Assembly (NCBI RefSeq): GCF_036906915.1 | Contig: NZ_JBAKHX010000062.1 | Coordinates: forward strand, 1 to 50,579 | Direction of reading: 5' to 3' | Length of the DNA: 50,579 nucleotides | From: Phytohabitans sp036906915 | Lineage (GTDB): Bacteria > Actinomycetota > Actinomycetes > Mycobacteriales > Micromonosporaceae | Shown: positions 42,870 to 50,579 of the stretch, piece by piece | Numbering within the stretch: the stretch's first letter is position 1 | Layout of the letters: each line of letters starts with the position of its first letter | The notes under the pieces: generated by a model | Told to the model about the DNA's origin: nothing | The model's input: only the letters and a program-made list of their open reading frames with translations | Database searches by the model: none | Made by a program: the position numbers and the translations under genes

Positions 42870-43768
42870 CGGACCAAGGGTAGGGCGGCGCGCGCCGCGA
42901 TCACGAGGGCGCCCGCGAGCGGCGCGTCGAACGGGTGCCGGGCCACCAGCACCTCCGGCGGGAACGGCACTGCTCGCCGCAGCACGGCGGCCAGCCGGGG
43001 CACCAGCACGACCGCCTGCCCGACCAGCCCGCCGGCCAGCACCACGCGGTCCGGGTCGAGGGCGACGCACAGGTTGGCGACGTGGGTGGCCAGGGCTTCG
43101 ACGGCCGCGTCGACCACCGCGGCGACCGCCGGGTGGGTGGGGGCCAGCGCGAACGCCTCGGCGGCGTCCACCGGGCGGCCGAGCACGGCGGAGGCGTTGG
43201 CGCCGATGGCCTGTCCCGAGACGATCTCCTCCAGCGGGGCGTGGCCGTCGGCGTACGCGGACGGGTGGCGGGGCCCGGGCAATTGGTACGCGATCTCGCC
43301 GGCGGCGCCGTGCGCGCCCTCGACCACCGCGCCGTCGACGACGAACGCCGCGGCAAGCCCGGTGCCGAGGTTGAGGTAGATGCCGGACCGGGTGCCGACG
43401 AGCGCGCCGGTGGCGCTCTCGGCGAGGGCGCCGGCCTTGACGTCGTTCATGACCGCCACCGGTACGCCGGGGAACGCCGCCGCGAACGTCTCGCGCAGCC
43501 GCAGCGTCTCCCAGCCAGGGTTGTTGGGCGCGAGCGCGACGCCGTCCTCGCGGATGACGCCGGGACAGACGACGCCCACGCCGGCAAGCGGCGCTGGGTC
43601 GGCCTCGACCAGTTCGCGCGCGGCCCGGATGATCCGGTCGACGACGGCGGTGACGCCTTCCGTGGCGGCGGTGGGGCGCTGCGTTTCGTGGAGCCGGTTT
43701 CCCGCCGCCGCGGTCGCTATCGCCACCTTTGTTCCGCCGATGTCGATGCCGAGCACCTGGCCTGTCAT
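42866..43768 (-). CDS. ROK-family sugar kinase (glucokinase-like)
   Basis: 300 residues. ATP-binding start GIDIGGTKVAIAT (residues 6-18), catalytic Asp in AVMNDVKAGALAE (about 110), GTGLAAAFVVDG, and the substrate His/Glu in GAHGAAGEIAY (about 155). The zinc-binding CxCGxxGCxE stretch that normally follows is missing: the region reads PGPRHPSAYADGHAPLEE with no Cys. Proteins like this phosphorylate hexoses. Divergent from a ROK repressor and the alpha-mannosidase gene, it may process the released mannose. No ribosome site seen before ATG. Confidence 0.85.
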   Translation of the reverse strand: MTGQVLGIDIGGTKVAIATAAAGNRLHETQRPTAATEGVTAVVDRIIRAARELVEADPAPLAGVGVVCPGVIREDGVALAPNNPGWETLRLRETFAAAFPGVPVAVMNDVKAGALAESATGALVGTRSGIYLNLGTGLAAAFVVDGAVVEGAHGAAGEIAYQLPGPRHPSAYADGHAPLEEIVSGQAIGANASAVLGRPVDAAEAFALAPTHPAVAAVVDAAVEALATHVANLCVALDPDRVVLAGGLVGQAVVLVPRLAAVLRRAVPFPPEVLVARHPFDAPLAGALVIAARAALPLVR

Positions 43769-43905
43769 GCGCCGCCGCCCGCCGCCGCCCCGGAGTCGAG
43801 GAACCTGTGAGGGCGCGCCGCGGGGCGGCGGCTTTCGGCGCCCGAGCCGCCCGAGCGGAGCGCGGGCCAGCGAACGCCAGCTGACTCTGTCATGGCCGAT
43901 GAGTG

Positions 43906-43923
43906 TAAGGGAGCCTTCCTTTC
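43906..43923. promoter_or_regulatory. Candidate operator upstream of the ROK repressor
   Basis: TAAGGGAGCCTTCCTTTC contains AAGG (43907-43910) / CCTT (43914-43917) as a short dyad. It lies 33-50 bp upstream of the repressor ATG in the gap between the divergent ROK kinase and ROK regulator, a logical autoregulation site. The remainder of this 187-bp gap is GC-rich repeat-like sequence. Confidence 0.3.
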
Positions 43924-43955
43924 AATCACGAACACGGGTGGTGTTTACTGTTCCG

Positions 43956-45137
43956 ATGACCGCGTCCGAGGTCGCCACGAGCGCCACGTTCCTGCGTCAG
44001 GTCAACGAGCGCACCGTGTTCAGGCGGGTGTTCGAGCTCGCGCCCACGTCGGTCACCCAACTGGTCAACGAGACCGGCCTGTCCAAGCCGACCGTCGGGC
44101 TCGCCCTCGCGCGGCTAGAGCAGTTCGGGCTGGTCCAGAAGGTCGGCCTCCGCACCGGCGCCGCTGGCCGGGCGCCGCAGCTGTTCGGCCCGCGCCCGGA
44201 GGCCGGCTGGGTCGTCGCCATCGACGTCGGGCTGCGGTGGGTGGGCGTACTCCTCGCCGACCTGACCGGCACCGTCGCCGGCCGGTCGCGGCGGCGGTCC
44301 AAGCGCGGCGCACGGGCGCTGGTCGACCAGATCGGCGACATGGTCGACGAGCTGCTCGCCGGCACCGAGGTCGCGCCCGAATCGGTGCTCAACGTCGTGG
44401 TCGGCAGCCCCGGCGTCTACGACGAGGCCGGCCACCGGGTCCGCCACGCCTCCAACCTGCCCGGCTGGGAACGCCCCGACCTGGTGCCCACGCTCCGCGA
44501 CCGGCTCGGCGCGCACATCGCCTTCGAAAACGACGTCGACCTCGCGGCGCTCGGCGAGCAGGCGTACGGACTGGGACGCGGCGTCGAAAACTTCGTTTAC
44601 CTGCACATCGGCAGCGGGCTCGGCATCGGCGCGGTACTCGGCGGCAAGCTGCACCGCGGGGCGCACGGCACCGCGGGCGAGGTCGCGTTCCTCCCGGTCG
44701 CGGCCCCGGAATCGGGCCGCGCCGCACTACGCCGTGGCCTCCTGGAGACCGCCGCCGCGGCCGACGGGCTGGTCGCCGCGGCGCGCCGGCACGGCCTCAC
44801 CACCGCGAGCAAGGCCGAAGACGTGCTCGCCGCGGCCAAGGCCGAGGAACCCGCGGCGGTGCGCGCCATGGCCGACGAACTCGACCACCTGACCACCGCG
44901 CTGGCCGCGGTGATGACACTGCTCGACCCCGAGCTGGTCGTGCTCGGCGGCGGCGTCGGCCGCCACTTCGGCGACTATCTGGTACCCCTTCGTCAGCGGC
45001 TGGCAGCGCTGCTTCCGCTGCCCATCCCCGCCTTCGCGGTGTCCGCGCTCGGCGACGACGCCACCCTCCTCGGCGGGCTGGCAAGCGGCCTGCGCAACGC
45101 CCGAGAACGTGCCCTGCAACGAGCGGAACCAGTGTGA
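43956..45137 (+). CDS. ROK-family transcriptional regulator (NagC/XylR type)
   Basis: 393 residues from ATG 43956. N-terminal winged helix (RRVFELAPTSVTQLVNETGLSKPTVGLALARLEQFGLV) followed by a ROK sugar-sensing domain: AIDVGLRWVGVLLADL, VVGSPGVYDE, FENDVDLAALGE, IGSGLGIGAVLGG, GAHGTAGEVAF. The kinase-type Asp is kept (ENDVD) but the zinc Cys cluster is not visible. Overlaps the alpha-mannosidase start (GTGA), so it most likely controls that gene in response to mannose or a mannoside. Confidence 0.9.
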   Translation: MTASEVATSATFLRQVNERTVFRRVFELAPTSVTQLVNETGLSKPTVGLALARLEQFGLVQKVGLRTGAAGRAPQLFGPRPEAGWVVAIDVGLRWVGVLLADLTGTVAGRSRRRSKRGARALVDQIGDMVDELLAGTEVAPESVLNVVVGSPGVYDEAGHRVRHASNLPGWERPDLVPTLRDRLGAHIAFENDVDLAALGEQAYGLGRGVENFVYLHIGSGLGIGAVLGGKLHRGAHGTAGEVAFLPVAAPESGRAALRRGLLETAAAADGLVAAARRHGLTTASKAEDVLAAAKAEEPAAVRAMADELDHLTTALAAVMTLLDPELVVLGGGVGRHFGDYLVPLRQRLAALLPLPIPAFAVSALGDDATLLGGLASGLRNARERALQRAEPV

Positions 45138-48100
45138 TAACCGAAATCCAGTCCACCGATCTTTTCGTAGGCACCGCCGCCGCGCCCTGCCAGGTCGTGC
45201 GCGTCACGCTGTCCACTGTGCTCACCCCGGTGCACGTCCGGGTCGAGGGCCCGACGGTGACCACGCCCGAGCCGGTGCTCGCCACCGCACCCGGCATTGT
45301 CGAGGTCGGCGTGCGGATCGCCGCGCCCTCGCGCCCCGGCTCGGTGCACCGGGTCACCGCCGTGGCGGGCGAGTCCACGATGGACGGCGTCGTCACCGCG
45401 GCCGAAACCGGCTGGACGATGTGGATGGTGTCGCATTTCCACTACGACCCGGTCTGGTGGAACACCCAGGCCGGTTTCACCGAGACGTGGTACGACCTGC
45501 CGGTCGCCGAGGAGCGCCGGCCAGACTTCAACCGCACCGCGTTCGACCTCGTGCGCGCGCACCTCGACGCGGCCCGGCACGACGACGACTACAAGTTCGT
45601 GCTCGCCGAGCTCGACTACCTCAAGCCTTACTGGGACGTGTTTCCGCAGGACAGGGCCGACCTGCGGCGGTTTCTCCGCGAGGGTCGCGTCGAGCTGGTT
45701 GGCGGCACCTACAACGAGCCCAACACCAACCTCACCCACCCCGAGTCGACGATCCGCAACGCGGTCTACGGCGTGGGGTACCAGCGCGACGTGGTCGGCG
45801 GCGACCCGCGTACCGCGTGGATGCTCGACGTGTTCGGCCACGACCCGGCCTTTCCGGGACTCATGGCGGACGCCGGCCTCGACTCGTCGGCGTGGGCGCG
45901 AGGGCCGTTCCACCACGTCGGCCCGCGGCGGCACGCCGGTGACATCGCGCGGATGCAGTTCCCGAGCGAGTTCGAGTGGATCTCGCCGACCGGGCGGGGC
46001 CTGCTGACCGCGTACATGGCCGACCACTACGTCGCCGGCTGGAACATGGAGCGCAAGGACACCCTCGACGAGGCGATGGCCGAGGCGTACGCCCAGTTCA
46101 GCGAGCTGAAGCAGGTGGCTGCCACGCGGCACGTGCTGCTGCCCGTCGGGCACGACCACAACATCCCGTCCCGCTGGTGCACCGAGATCCACCGGCTGTG
46201 GGCAAAGCGGTACGTGTGGCCGCGCTTCGTCCTCGGGCTGCCCCACGACTTCTTCGCGGCTGTGCGCGCCGAACTCGCCTCAACCGGCCGGACCGCGTCG
46301 CCGCAGACCCGCGACATGAACCCGGTGTACACCGGCAAGGACGTGTCCTACATCGACACGAAGCAGGGGCAGCGGGCCGGCGAGGTCTCCGTGCTCGACG
46401 CCGAAAGGCTGTCCACTGTGGCGGCTCTGCTCGGCAGCTCGTCCCCGGCGCTCGGCGACCAGTCCTCGGCGCTCGGCGGCCAGTCCTCGGCGCTCGGCGG
46501 CCAGTCCTCGGCGCTCGGCGGCCAGTCCTCGGCGCTCGGCGGCCAGTCCTCGGCGCTCGGCGGCCAGTCCTCGGCGCTCGGCGGCCAGTCCTCGGCGCTC
46601 GGCGGCCAGTCCTCGGCGTTCGGCTTCCGGTTTCCGGCTGAGGCGTTGGACAAGGCGTGGCGGCAGCTCGCGTACGGGGCGCACCACGACGCGGTTACCG
46701 GCACCGAGTCGGACCAGGTGTACCTGGATCTGCTCGGCGGCTGGCGGGAGGCGTACGAGCTGGGGGAGGGCGCTCGGGCGGCGGCGGTCGCGGCCATCGC
46801 GGCGGCCGCCGACACGAGCGGGCCCGGGCGGGCGCTGGTGGCGGTCAACCCGCTCTCCTGGGCGCGCGACGGCGTCACCACGGTGCGACTGCGTTACCCG
46901 GCACCGGGTCCCGCCGGCGTCGCCGTACAGGACGATGGCGGGCGCCCCGTGCCCGCGCTCGCCGAAGGAGTGCTGCGGCACGCGGACGGTGGGCTCGCCG
47001 ACGTGACACTGTCGTTCCTGGCGCGAGACGTGCCGGCGCTCGGCTATCGGGTGTACCGGGCGGTTCCCGCTGACGATGTGCCGGCGGGTTGGACCCCTGG
47101 CCTCGTCGCTCAGAATGAGCTTTTCGCCGTCGAGGCCGCTGCCAACGGCGCGCTCAGCCGGATCACCGACCGGCGCACCGGGCGCGAGCTGCTGCGCCCC
47201 GGCGGGCTCGGCGGGGCGCTGGTGTGCCAGCCGGAGCACGCGACCCATCCCAGGTGGGGCGAGGGACCGTGGCACCTGCTTCCCAGCGGTCCCGCCGTGG
47301 GCGCCGAGAGCGCCGAAGTGTCCATTGAGGAGTCGCCGATCGGCCGGCGGATCGTGTCCACCACCTCCCTCGGCGACCTGCGCGTCCGCCACGAGACGGT
47401 ACTGTGGGACGGCGTCGACCGGATCGACTTCCAGACCCACGTCGACGGCTCCATCGGGCAGGACAACCTGCTGCGCGTCCGCTTCGACCTCGACCTGCCC
47501 GGCGCGCTTCCCGTCGCCGAAGTGGGATACGCGGCCGTCGGGCGGTCGTTCGGCTTTCCCGAATCGGACGCCGCCGAGGATCTGTGGACACTGGACAGTC
47601 CGGCGCACACCTGGGCGGGACTGTCGGCGACCGCGCGCATCGCGCTCGTGAGGGCCGACGGCAGCCGCACCGCGCACGCTATCGGTGTCGCCGAGGTCGT
47701 GTCCTCCTCGGACGGGTCGGGCGGGGCGGTCCGCGATCTGCTGGCCCGGCTCGTCGCGGTGGGCGTGACAGCGACCCTCACCCGGCCGGACGGGCCGCGG
47801 TACGGCGCGCTCGACGCCGACTCGAACCTGCCCGACGTGCGGATCGTGCTGGGCGCGGGCAACGCGTTCGCCTCGCAGGTGCTCGACGCCGCCGAGCCGG
47901 GATACCGGGAGGCGTTGGCGCGCAACGGAATGGTGTTCGTGCCCGCCGCCAGCAGCCGCCTCTCGGCGTGGACGCCCGGCGCGGACCTACGCGGACCGCG
48001 TGACCTGCCGGTGCTGATCGTCGCCGGCGACAGGCTCGACTTCGACGGCTCGACCATCGAGGTGCCGCTGCCGGACGGGTTGCCCGGCACCGCCGAACCG

Positions 48101-49480
48101 GTCGACGACTACTCGGTCGCGCTGGTCAACCACGGCACACCCAGCTTCGTGGCCCAACCGGACGGCACGCTGTACCTCTCCCTGATGCGCGCGTGCAGCG
48201 CGTGGCCTAGCGGCGTCTGGATCGACGGGCCGCGCCGCACCGCGCCGGACGGCAGCGGCTTCCAGTTGCAGCACTGGAGCCACACGTTCCGCTACAGCCT
48301 GGTCGCGGGGTCAGGTGACTGGCGCGCCGCCGGCTTCGTGCGCGCCGGCCAGGAGGCAAACCACGCGGTACGCGTCGACGAGACGCCCGCCACGCCGGGG
48401 CAGCTGCCGTCGCGGTTGAGCCTCGGCTCGGTCGAGCCCTCGCACGTCATCCTGTCGGCGGTCAAGCCGCGCGGCAACCCGATGGCGTCCGGGCTGCCTG
48501 GCGACGTCGACCCGAGTTCGGGAATCACCGTGCGGCTGTACGAGTCGAGCGGCGCACCGGCCACGGCCCGGTTGCGCCTGTACGGTGGGCTCACATCGCC
48601 GGAACGGACCGACGTCCTGGAGGGCGGCGAACCGCGACCGCTCACTGTGGACAATGAGGCGGTGGTCGTCGATATCGGCGCCGCCGACGTGGTGACCGTG
48701 ACCGCACGCCCGACCTCGGCTGCGCCGTCCTCGCTGCCGGCACCCGTGACCGAGCCGGCTCAGCCCGTCTTCACCCGATACTGGCTTCACAACAAGGGAC
48801 CGGCACCGGTCGGGTACCTGCCCACCACCGTCCACGTCGAACCGTCGTCGCTGGCGCTTACCGGCGGGCCCGGCGACGTCGTCGTGCGGGTGGCCGCGTC
48901 GAGCCGGGCGGCGTCCGGTGTGCTGGAGCTGGACGTGCCACCGGGGCTCGCGGTGGAGCCTGCCGGTCCGTTCGCGTACGACCTTGCGGCAGGCTCTCAC
49001 GCGACGTTCCCGTTGACGGTGCGCTCCTCCGGGGCGTCGCCGGGCATGTACGTGGTGGCGGCACGCATCCGTGACGACCTGGGCCAGATCCTCGAAGACG
49101 CGGTCGCCGTCAGGGTCGGTGTCGCCGAGCCGGCCCCGTTCGTCTCAACCGCATTGGGGCCAGCGGGCGTGCGGGTCGCGCCCGGTGGTCAGGGTGAGCT
49201 GATCCTGCGGGTGACCAACCTGCTCCGGAGCGAGCTGCGCGGCGAGGCGCAGCTGCTCAGCCCGGATGGCACCTGGGGCGGCCGCGACGGCGTCGCGATC
49301 ACGCCATGGACGCTGGGCGTCGTGGTGCCGGCCGGGGAAACCGTCGAAGTGCCCTTCGTCGTGGAAGCGCCGCCGACGGCCCGAGCGGGCGCACACTGGT
49401 GGGCGGCGGTAAGGGTCGCCTGCTTCGGTCAGGTCCACTACACCGAGACGGTCTCGGTCGAGGTCACGCCCGAGGGGTAG
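45134..49480 (+). CDS. Glycoside hydrolase family 38 alpha-mannosidase
   Basis: 1448 residues from GTG 45134. No signal peptide, so cytoplasmic. After an 85-residue N-terminal domain come the GH38 catalytic motifs: HFHYDPVWWNTQ (zinc His and Asp), MLDVFGHDPAFPG (nucleophile Asp) and HHDAVTGTE (second zinc His, about residue 515). All are intact. Between residues about 436 and 495 the chain is interrupted by heptapeptide repeats (QSSALGG), seven exact copies with degenerate ends, coded by a 21-bp minisatellite. Then come the GH38 C-terminal beta-sandwich domains and, at about 1240-1445, NEW3-like Ig domains. Expected substrate: alpha-mannosides imported from glycans. Translationally coupled to the ROK regulator. 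Confidence 0.93.
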   Translation: MITEIQSTDLFVGTAAAPCQVVRVTLSTVLTPVHVRVEGPTVTTPEPVLATAPGIVEVGVRIAAPSRPGSVHRVTAVAGESTMDGVVTAAETGWTMWMVSHFHYDPVWWNTQAGFTETWYDLPVAEERRPDFNRTAFDLVRAHLDAARHDDDYKFVLAELDYLKPYWDVFPQDRADLRRFLREGRVELVGGTYNEPNTNLTHPESTIRNAVYGVGYQRDVVGGDPRTAWMLDVFGHDPAFPGLMADAGLDSSAWARGPFHHVGPRRHAGDIARMQFPSEFEWISPTGRGLLTAYMADHYVAGWNMERKDTLDEAMAEAYAQFSELKQVAATRHVLLPVGHDHNIPSRWCTEIHRLWAKRYVWPRFVLGLPHDFFAAVRAELASTGRTASPQTRDMNPVYTGKDVSYIDTKQGQRAGEVSVLDAERLSTVAALLGSSSPALGDQSSALGGQSSALGGQSSALGGQSSALGGQSSALGGQSSALGGQSSALGGQSSAFGFRFPAEALDKAWRQLAYGAHHDAVTGTESDQVYLDLLGGWREAYELGEGARAAAVAAIAAAADTSGPGRALVAVNPLSWARDGVTTVRLRYPAPGPAGVAVQDDGGRPVPALAEGVLRHADGGLADVTLSFLARDVPALGYRVYRAVPADDVPAGWTPGLVAQNELFAVEAAANGALSRITDRRTGRELLRPGGLGGALVCQPEHATHPRWGEGPWHLLPSGPAVGAESAEVSIEESPIGRRIVSTTSLGDLRVRHETVLWDGVDRIDFQTHVDGSIGQDNLLRVRFDLDLPGALPVAEVGYAAVGRSFGFPESDAAEDLWTLDSPAHTWAGLSATARIALVRADGSRTAHAIGVAEVVSSSDGSGGAVRDLLARLVAVGVTATLTRPDGPRYGALDADSNLPDVRIVLGAGNAFASQVLDAAEPGYREALARNGMVFVPAASSRLSAWTPGADLRGPRDLPVLIVAGDRLDFDGSTIEVPLPDGLPGTAEPVDDYSVALVNHGTPSFVAQPDGTLYLSLMRACSAWPSGVWIDGPRRTAPDGSGFQLQHWSHTFRYSLVAGSGDWRAAGFVRAGQEANHAVRVDETPATPGQLPSRLSLGSVEPSHVILSAVKPRGNPMASGLPGDVDPSSGITVRLYESSGAPATARLRLYGGLTSPERTDVLEGGEPRPLTVDNEAVVVDIGAADVVTVTARPTSAAPSSLPAPVTEPAQPVFTRYWLHNKGPAPVGYLPTTVHVEPSSLALTGGPGDVVVRVAASSRAASGVLELDVPPGLAVEPAGPFAYDLAAGSHATFPLTVRSSGASPGMYVVAARIRDDLGQILEDAVAVRVGVAEPAPFVSTALGPAGVRVAPGGQGELILRVTNLLRSELRGEAQLLSPDGTWGGRDGVAITPWTLGVVVPAGETVEVPFVVEAPPTARAGAHWWAAVRVACFGQVHYTETVSVEVTPEG
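46460..46606 (+). repeat. 21-bp minisatellite inside the GH38 gene
   Basis: Seven exact copies of a 21-bp unit (starts CAGTCCTCGGCGCTCGG), with one degenerate copy on each side (46439-46459 and from 46607). In frame, it codes for QSSALGG. Copy number changes would alter the protein by 7 residues without a frameshift. Confidence 0.95.
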
Positions 49481-49934
49481 TCAGCGGGACAGCGCCGCTG
49501 CGCGCTTCTGTCATGCCACGGTTGGCGAGGCGGTCGGCGTGCTCGTTGCCCTCGTCGCCGGCATGGCCCTTGACCCATACCCACTCGATCTGGTGCCGCT
49601 CCGCCGCTGTCGCGAGGCGGCGCCACAGGTCGGCGTTCTTGACCGGGGTGCGGGCCGACGTCATCCAGCCGTTGCGCTCCCAGCCGCGCATCCACTTGGT
49701 GATGCCGTCCCGCAGGTAGGTGCTGTCGGTGTGAAGGCGGATGGCGACCGCCCTGTTCAGATGCTCCAGCGCCTCGATGGCGGCGGTCAGCTCCATGCGG
49801 TTGTTGGTGGTGCCGGCGGGCTCGCCGCCCCACAGCTCCCTGACATGCTCGCCGTACCGCAGCACCGCACCCCACCCACCGGGCCCAGGATTCCCGCTAC
49901 AAGCCCCATCCGTATACACCTCAACCACCGTCAC
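49464..49934 (-). CDS. rnhA: Ribonuclease HI
   Basis: 156 residues from GTG 49934; the longer open frame upstream is only translated tandem repeat. All catalytic acids are present: VYTDGACSGNPGPGGWG (Asp), NNRMELTAAIEAL (Glu), LHTDSTYLRDGI (Asp), and GNEHADRLANRG (Asp); the handle region WVKGHAGD is also there. Degrades the RNA of RNA-DNA hybrids. The transcript looks leaderless (TACCGT ends 6 nt before GTG). Its 3' end overlaps the convergent alpha-mannosidase stop region by 17 bp. Confidence 0.93.
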   Translation of the reverse strand: MTVVEVYTDGACSGNPGPGGWGAVLRYGEHVRELWGGEPAGTTNNRMELTAAIEALEHLNRAVAIRLHTDSTYLRDGITKWMRGWERNGWMTSARTPVKNADLWRRLATAAERHQIEWVWVKGHAGDEGNEHADRLANRGMTEARSGAVPLTTPRA

Positions 49935-49940
49935 CCGCCC

Positions 49941-49946
49941 ACGGTA
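49941..49946 (-). promoter_or_regulatory. -10 element for a leaderless transcript (rnhA)
   Basis: Minus-strand TACCGT ends 6 nt before GTG 49934; no Shine-Dalgarno. The -35 region would fall at the edge of the 9-bp tandem repeat. Confidence 0.5.
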
Positions 49947-49970
49947 CCGGCGCCCCACCTCCCGCGCGCG

Positions 49971-50069
49971 CCTCGCGCGCCTCGCGTGCCTCGCGTGCCT
50001 CGCGTGCCTCGCGTGCCCCGCGTGCCTCGCGTGCCCCGCGTGCCTCGCGCGGCCCGCGCGGCCCGCGCG
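49971..50069. repeat. 9-bp tandem array upstream of rnhA
   Basis: Eleven units of CCTCGCGTG and close variants (CCCCGCGTG, GCCCGCGCG), 99 bp. It ends 15 bp before hairpin copy 6 and starts 37 bp from the rnhA start codon. Confidence 0.85.
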
Positions 50070-50084
50070 GCCCCTCTCCCCGCC

Positions 50085-50159
50085 GATCAAGGGCAAACGC
50101 ACGTGATTGGATCTCAAAACACGTGCGTTCGCCCTTGATCGATGAGGATGGCCTTGATC
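50085..50159 (-). repeat. Dispersed hairpin element, copy 6
   Basis: Reverse copy, 75 bp. Arms 50085-50105 and 50120-50140, loop 50106-50119 (14 nt, one base shorter than others) with GATCTC, extra CCTTGATC box at 50152-50159. On the minus strand the loop reads TTTTGAGATCCAAT, the same as copy 7 apart from one base. Confidence 0.85.
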
Positions 50160-50417
50160 GGCGGACGCCGCGTTGGTGCGGGTCACGGCCGTCGCCGCGC
50201 GCGAGGACGAGCAGGCCGTGGCCGCGCGTCGCGCCTCCCAGAGCGAGCGGCGGGGTTGCGACAGCGACCGCGCCTCGTTCCGCGATCAAGGAGACAACGC
50301 CGTCGAGTTAGGGCGGACGCCAGGCGCCAAGGTCGCGGTCGGTGGGCGCTGCGAATAGCCCGAGCGGCCCGCGGCGCGGAAGGGGCAATCCGGCCGGGCG
50401 CGGCGCCTTGCGGCGCC

Positions 50418-50493
50418 GATCAAGGGCGTTCGCATGGATCAAGGGCAAACGCACGTGGTTTTGAGATCCAATCACGTGCGTTTGCCCTTGATC
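50418..50493 (+). repeat. Dispersed hairpin element, copy 7
   Basis: Forward copy, 76 bp, with a perfect 21-bp hairpin: arms 50437-50457 and 50473-50493, loop 50458-50472 (GTTTTGAGATCCAAT). Leading GATCAAGG at 50418. Followed by the shared tail GGCGGGGAGAGGG. It forms an inverted pair with copy 6. Confidence 0.88.
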
Positions 50494-50579
50494 GGCGGGG
50501 AGAGGGGGCGCGCGGAGCGCGCCAACGGCGGGCGCGGCGCGGCGGGCGTGGCGCGGCGGGCGTGGCGCGGCGGGCGCCG

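Larger units (their letters stand above)
49935..50579. other. 645-bp repeat-rich region without a convincing gene
   Basis: Contains the rnhA promoter, the 9-bp tandem array, hairpin copies 6 and 7 and, between them (50160-50417), unremarkable GC-rich sequence with one stray GATCAAGG (50284-50291). From 50500 to the end there are imperfect GCGGCGGGCGTGGC tandem words. No ribosome site or recognisable protein on either strand. Confidence 0.65.

Noticed and set aside
46460..46606. CRISPR-like array
   Set aside because: The units are adjacent with no unique spacers and lie in frame within a coding gene, so it is a minisatellite.
46348..46881. Minus-strand ORF with AEDWPPS repeats
   Set aside because: It is the antisense translation of the GH38 minisatellite; the plus-strand frame is the real enzyme with intact motifs on both sides.
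49971..50186. N-terminal extension of RNase HI rich in Ala-Arg-His
   Set aside because: It only translates the 9-bp tandem array and hairpin copy 6; GTG 49934 with a -10 at the right distance matches the normal RNase HI start.

Overview
The window is very GC-rich chromosomal DNA from an actinomycete. Codon third positions are almost all G or C, GTG starts and 4-bp start/stop overlaps are common, several genes look leaderless, and the gene families (Eis-type acetyltransferase, ECF42-type sigma factor, Cgl0159-type aldolase-like protein, form II CO-dehydrogenase-like enzyme) are typical of actinobacteria. The overall look suggests Micromonosporaceae, but that is an inference and no rRNA or other marker settles it.

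Layout. 1-1400: a class A beta-lactamase-like protein lies between two inverted copies of a 76-bp hairpin element. 1403-12291: housekeeping and envelope genes: TypA/BipA, a DedA protein fused to a degenerate PAP2-like half, a Tat-exported PhoX/DUF839 protein, an SH3-glucosaminidase autolysin, an epimerase-like protein, a thioredoxin-like lipoprotein with CcdA, an Eis-like acetyltransferase, and a PAP2 membrane protein whose last codons come from a copy of the hairpin element. 12292-13129 is an accessory, apparently gene-free block with two hairpin copies, a perfect 19-bp inverted repeat and a G-rich stretch. 13130-25665 is a 12-gene inositol catabolism and uptake operon: dehydrogenase, TIM-barrel dehydratase/isomerase, IolC, Cgl0159-like, IolB, IolD, MmsA/IolA, three ABC-transporter genes, a second dehydrogenase and a GntR regulator. 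It should take inositols into the cell and degrade them to acetyl-CoA and a C3 semialdehyde.

25651-31517: an ArsR-SRPBCC-VOC operon, a solitary PemK/MazF-like protein, a large zinc-ribbon/class III cyclase/AAA protein, and two tiny proteins. 31606-38520: MoxR ATPase and VWA maturation factors (CoxD/CoxE type) followed by coxS-coxL-coxM-coxG of form II type (AYRGAGR active-site loop, S-L-M order); the small subunit carries a long in-frame insertion beside its Fe-S ligands. 38570-42869: an ECF42-like sigma factor coupled to an FGGY sugar kinase, diverging from an MmcQ/YjbR-like gene and a GNAT gene, then a VOC protein. 42866-49480: a ROK sugar kinase diverging from a ROK repressor that is coupled to a GH38 alpha-mannosidase carrying a 21-bp minisatellite. 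49464-50579: RNase HI, a 9-bp tandem repeat and a further inverted pair of hairpin elements.

The strongest unexplained signal is the dispersed 75-78 bp element, with seven copies at 86, 1271, 12218, 12929, 27414, 50085 and 50418. Each copy holds a 21-bp-armed hairpin with CACGTG at both loop edges, a loop containing GAGATC, and an extra GATCAAGG box on one side. Six of the seven form inverted pairs whose loop sequences match within the pair.
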